Assembly: GCF_023278565.1 (NCBI RefSeq)
Contig: NC_064680.1
Coordinates: 3,410,001 to 3,474,000 of the forward strand
DNA: 64,000 nucleotides
DNA from: Colletotrichum lupini
Lineage: Eukaryota; Ascomycota; Sordariomycetes; Glomerellales; Glomerellaceae
Direction of reading: 5' to 3'
Below the pieces are notes generated by a model that was not told the DNA's origin, ran no database searches, and saw only the letters and a list, made by a program, of their open reading frames with translations. Position numbers and translations under genes: made by a program. Below, piece by piece: positions 63,265 through 64,000 of the stretch; the stretch's first letter is position 1; the number at the start of each line of letters is the position of its first letter.

Positions 63265-64000
63265 GATGATGGTGTTTTGCTGCTGAAAACGCCCGAGAAT
63301 AGAATGAGGGGAATGACAAGACTGTGTTGTATGGACAGCACTGCCCGAGGAAATGAAGGTTCCAAAACTTGGGTTCCAAGAAAACGAGCCAAAATTGAAG
63401 CGAGAGTGTGATGTGTTGGAGAGAATGAAATCAAAACGAGGTGGATGGAAGAGAAGAAGAGGTTGAAGTTGGGATGGCATGGAGGTATGGGGATTATATG
63501 CGGTTCGTCATGTTGGGCACACCGCTGCTGCTCATTGCACAAAGGGGCGAAAAGCAGGAAGCAAGTGATGGAGGAAGAATGAGAGAGGGCCTTCCAGATT
63601 TCAAGTCAGACGCTCAAGAGAGCAGGAAAGGATGGTCCTCTTCCATTTTCTGCAATCATGAGAGGGAAAGAAGAGTACGCCTGTAGGCATTGACATTGAG
63701 CATCTTACCTAGTCTTGCCTGTATCTTTTCATGGTACGCTCACCATTTCCATCTGGGCAAGTCAAGAACCAGCCCCTAAGTGTGTGTGTGTGTACCTTTC
63801 TGTTGAGATTTTGGGACATCAGAAGCATTAACGTCCGGCCGCAAAAACACTGGAATGAAAATCAAAAAGGAAAAAGAAAAAGTAAAAAAAAATAAACAGG
63901 GATGGAGGGGGGATACTGACCTTATAATTCACGCCCCTATTCGGATTCGAACAGCGCGCCCCTCGTTTCCAGCACGGAAGTCATTGGAGTATTTCATTTA
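63265..64000. other. upstream region of the WSC gene, no other gene seen
   Basis: Contains the leader and promoter of the WSC gene. No coding feature is supported. A short GT repeat lies at 63780-63793. Confidence 0.5.
63780..63793. repeat. (GT)7 microsatellite
   Basis: Seven perfect GT units. Nothing indicates a function. Confidence 0.8.

Noticed and set aside
63930..63980. tRNA-like GGATTCGAAC string near the right end
   Set aside because: The T-loop-like letters lack a pairing stem and no anticodon or acceptor arm can be folded around them.

Overview
The window is nuclear DNA of a filamentous ascomycete (Pezizomycotina, probably a Sordariomycete). Genes have short introns of about 50-110 bases with GTRNGT donors and CTRAY-type branch sites. 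The families are typical of such fungi: a CFEM/Pth11-type receptor, a LaeA-like methyltransferase, a GH18/CBM18 chitinase, a WSC protein and a HeLo-like STAND-type protein. Long AT-rich blocks of retrotransposon sequence carry heavy C-to-T and G-to-A change, the mark of repeat-induced point mutation (RIP).

Layout. 373-7799 is a full-length RIP-mutated Ty1/copia element (Copia-1, + strand) with 205-base LTRs and a perfect CCTCT target duplication. 8078-11761 is a small gene island on the - strand: a HeLo-like N-domain protein and a Cys-rich putative zinc-binding protein. 12844-28306 is a second element of the same family (Copia-2, - strand). It is split near the start of its RNase H domain by a complete Ty3/gypsy element (13521-21561, + strand, 190-base LTRs, ACTTT duplication). 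28704-30594 is a CFEM/seven-helix receptor gene whose sixth exon is interrupted by a solo LTR of the same copia family (29297-29501, GTTCA duplication). 31384-36034 holds three - strand enzyme genes: a LaeA-like methyltransferase, an alpha/beta hydrolase and a medium-chain reductase. 36942-38688 is a secreted chitinase, 42340-43930 a multi-pass membrane protein and 47746-48285 a small, probably GPI-anchored cell-surface protein. About 50055-56510 is a RIP-mutated LINE (- strand). 57086-59039 is a secreted type-B carboxylesterase and 59611-63264 a 1200-residue WSC/mucin-like wall protein.

How it fits together. Most intact genes suit surface, cell-wall or secreted functions, plus one possible tailoring-enzyme trio; no PKS or NRPS backbone gene lies in the window. 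Repeat history dominates: one copia family inserted at least three times in 30 kb, one copy received a gypsy insertion, and the long copies were destroyed by RIP. The short solo LTR escaped heavy mutation but broke a receptor gene that otherwise reads open in every exon.

All gene models are hand-spliced from frame continuity and splice signals. Coordinates cover start codon to stop codon including introns; exon limits are given in each entry. No database search was possible.
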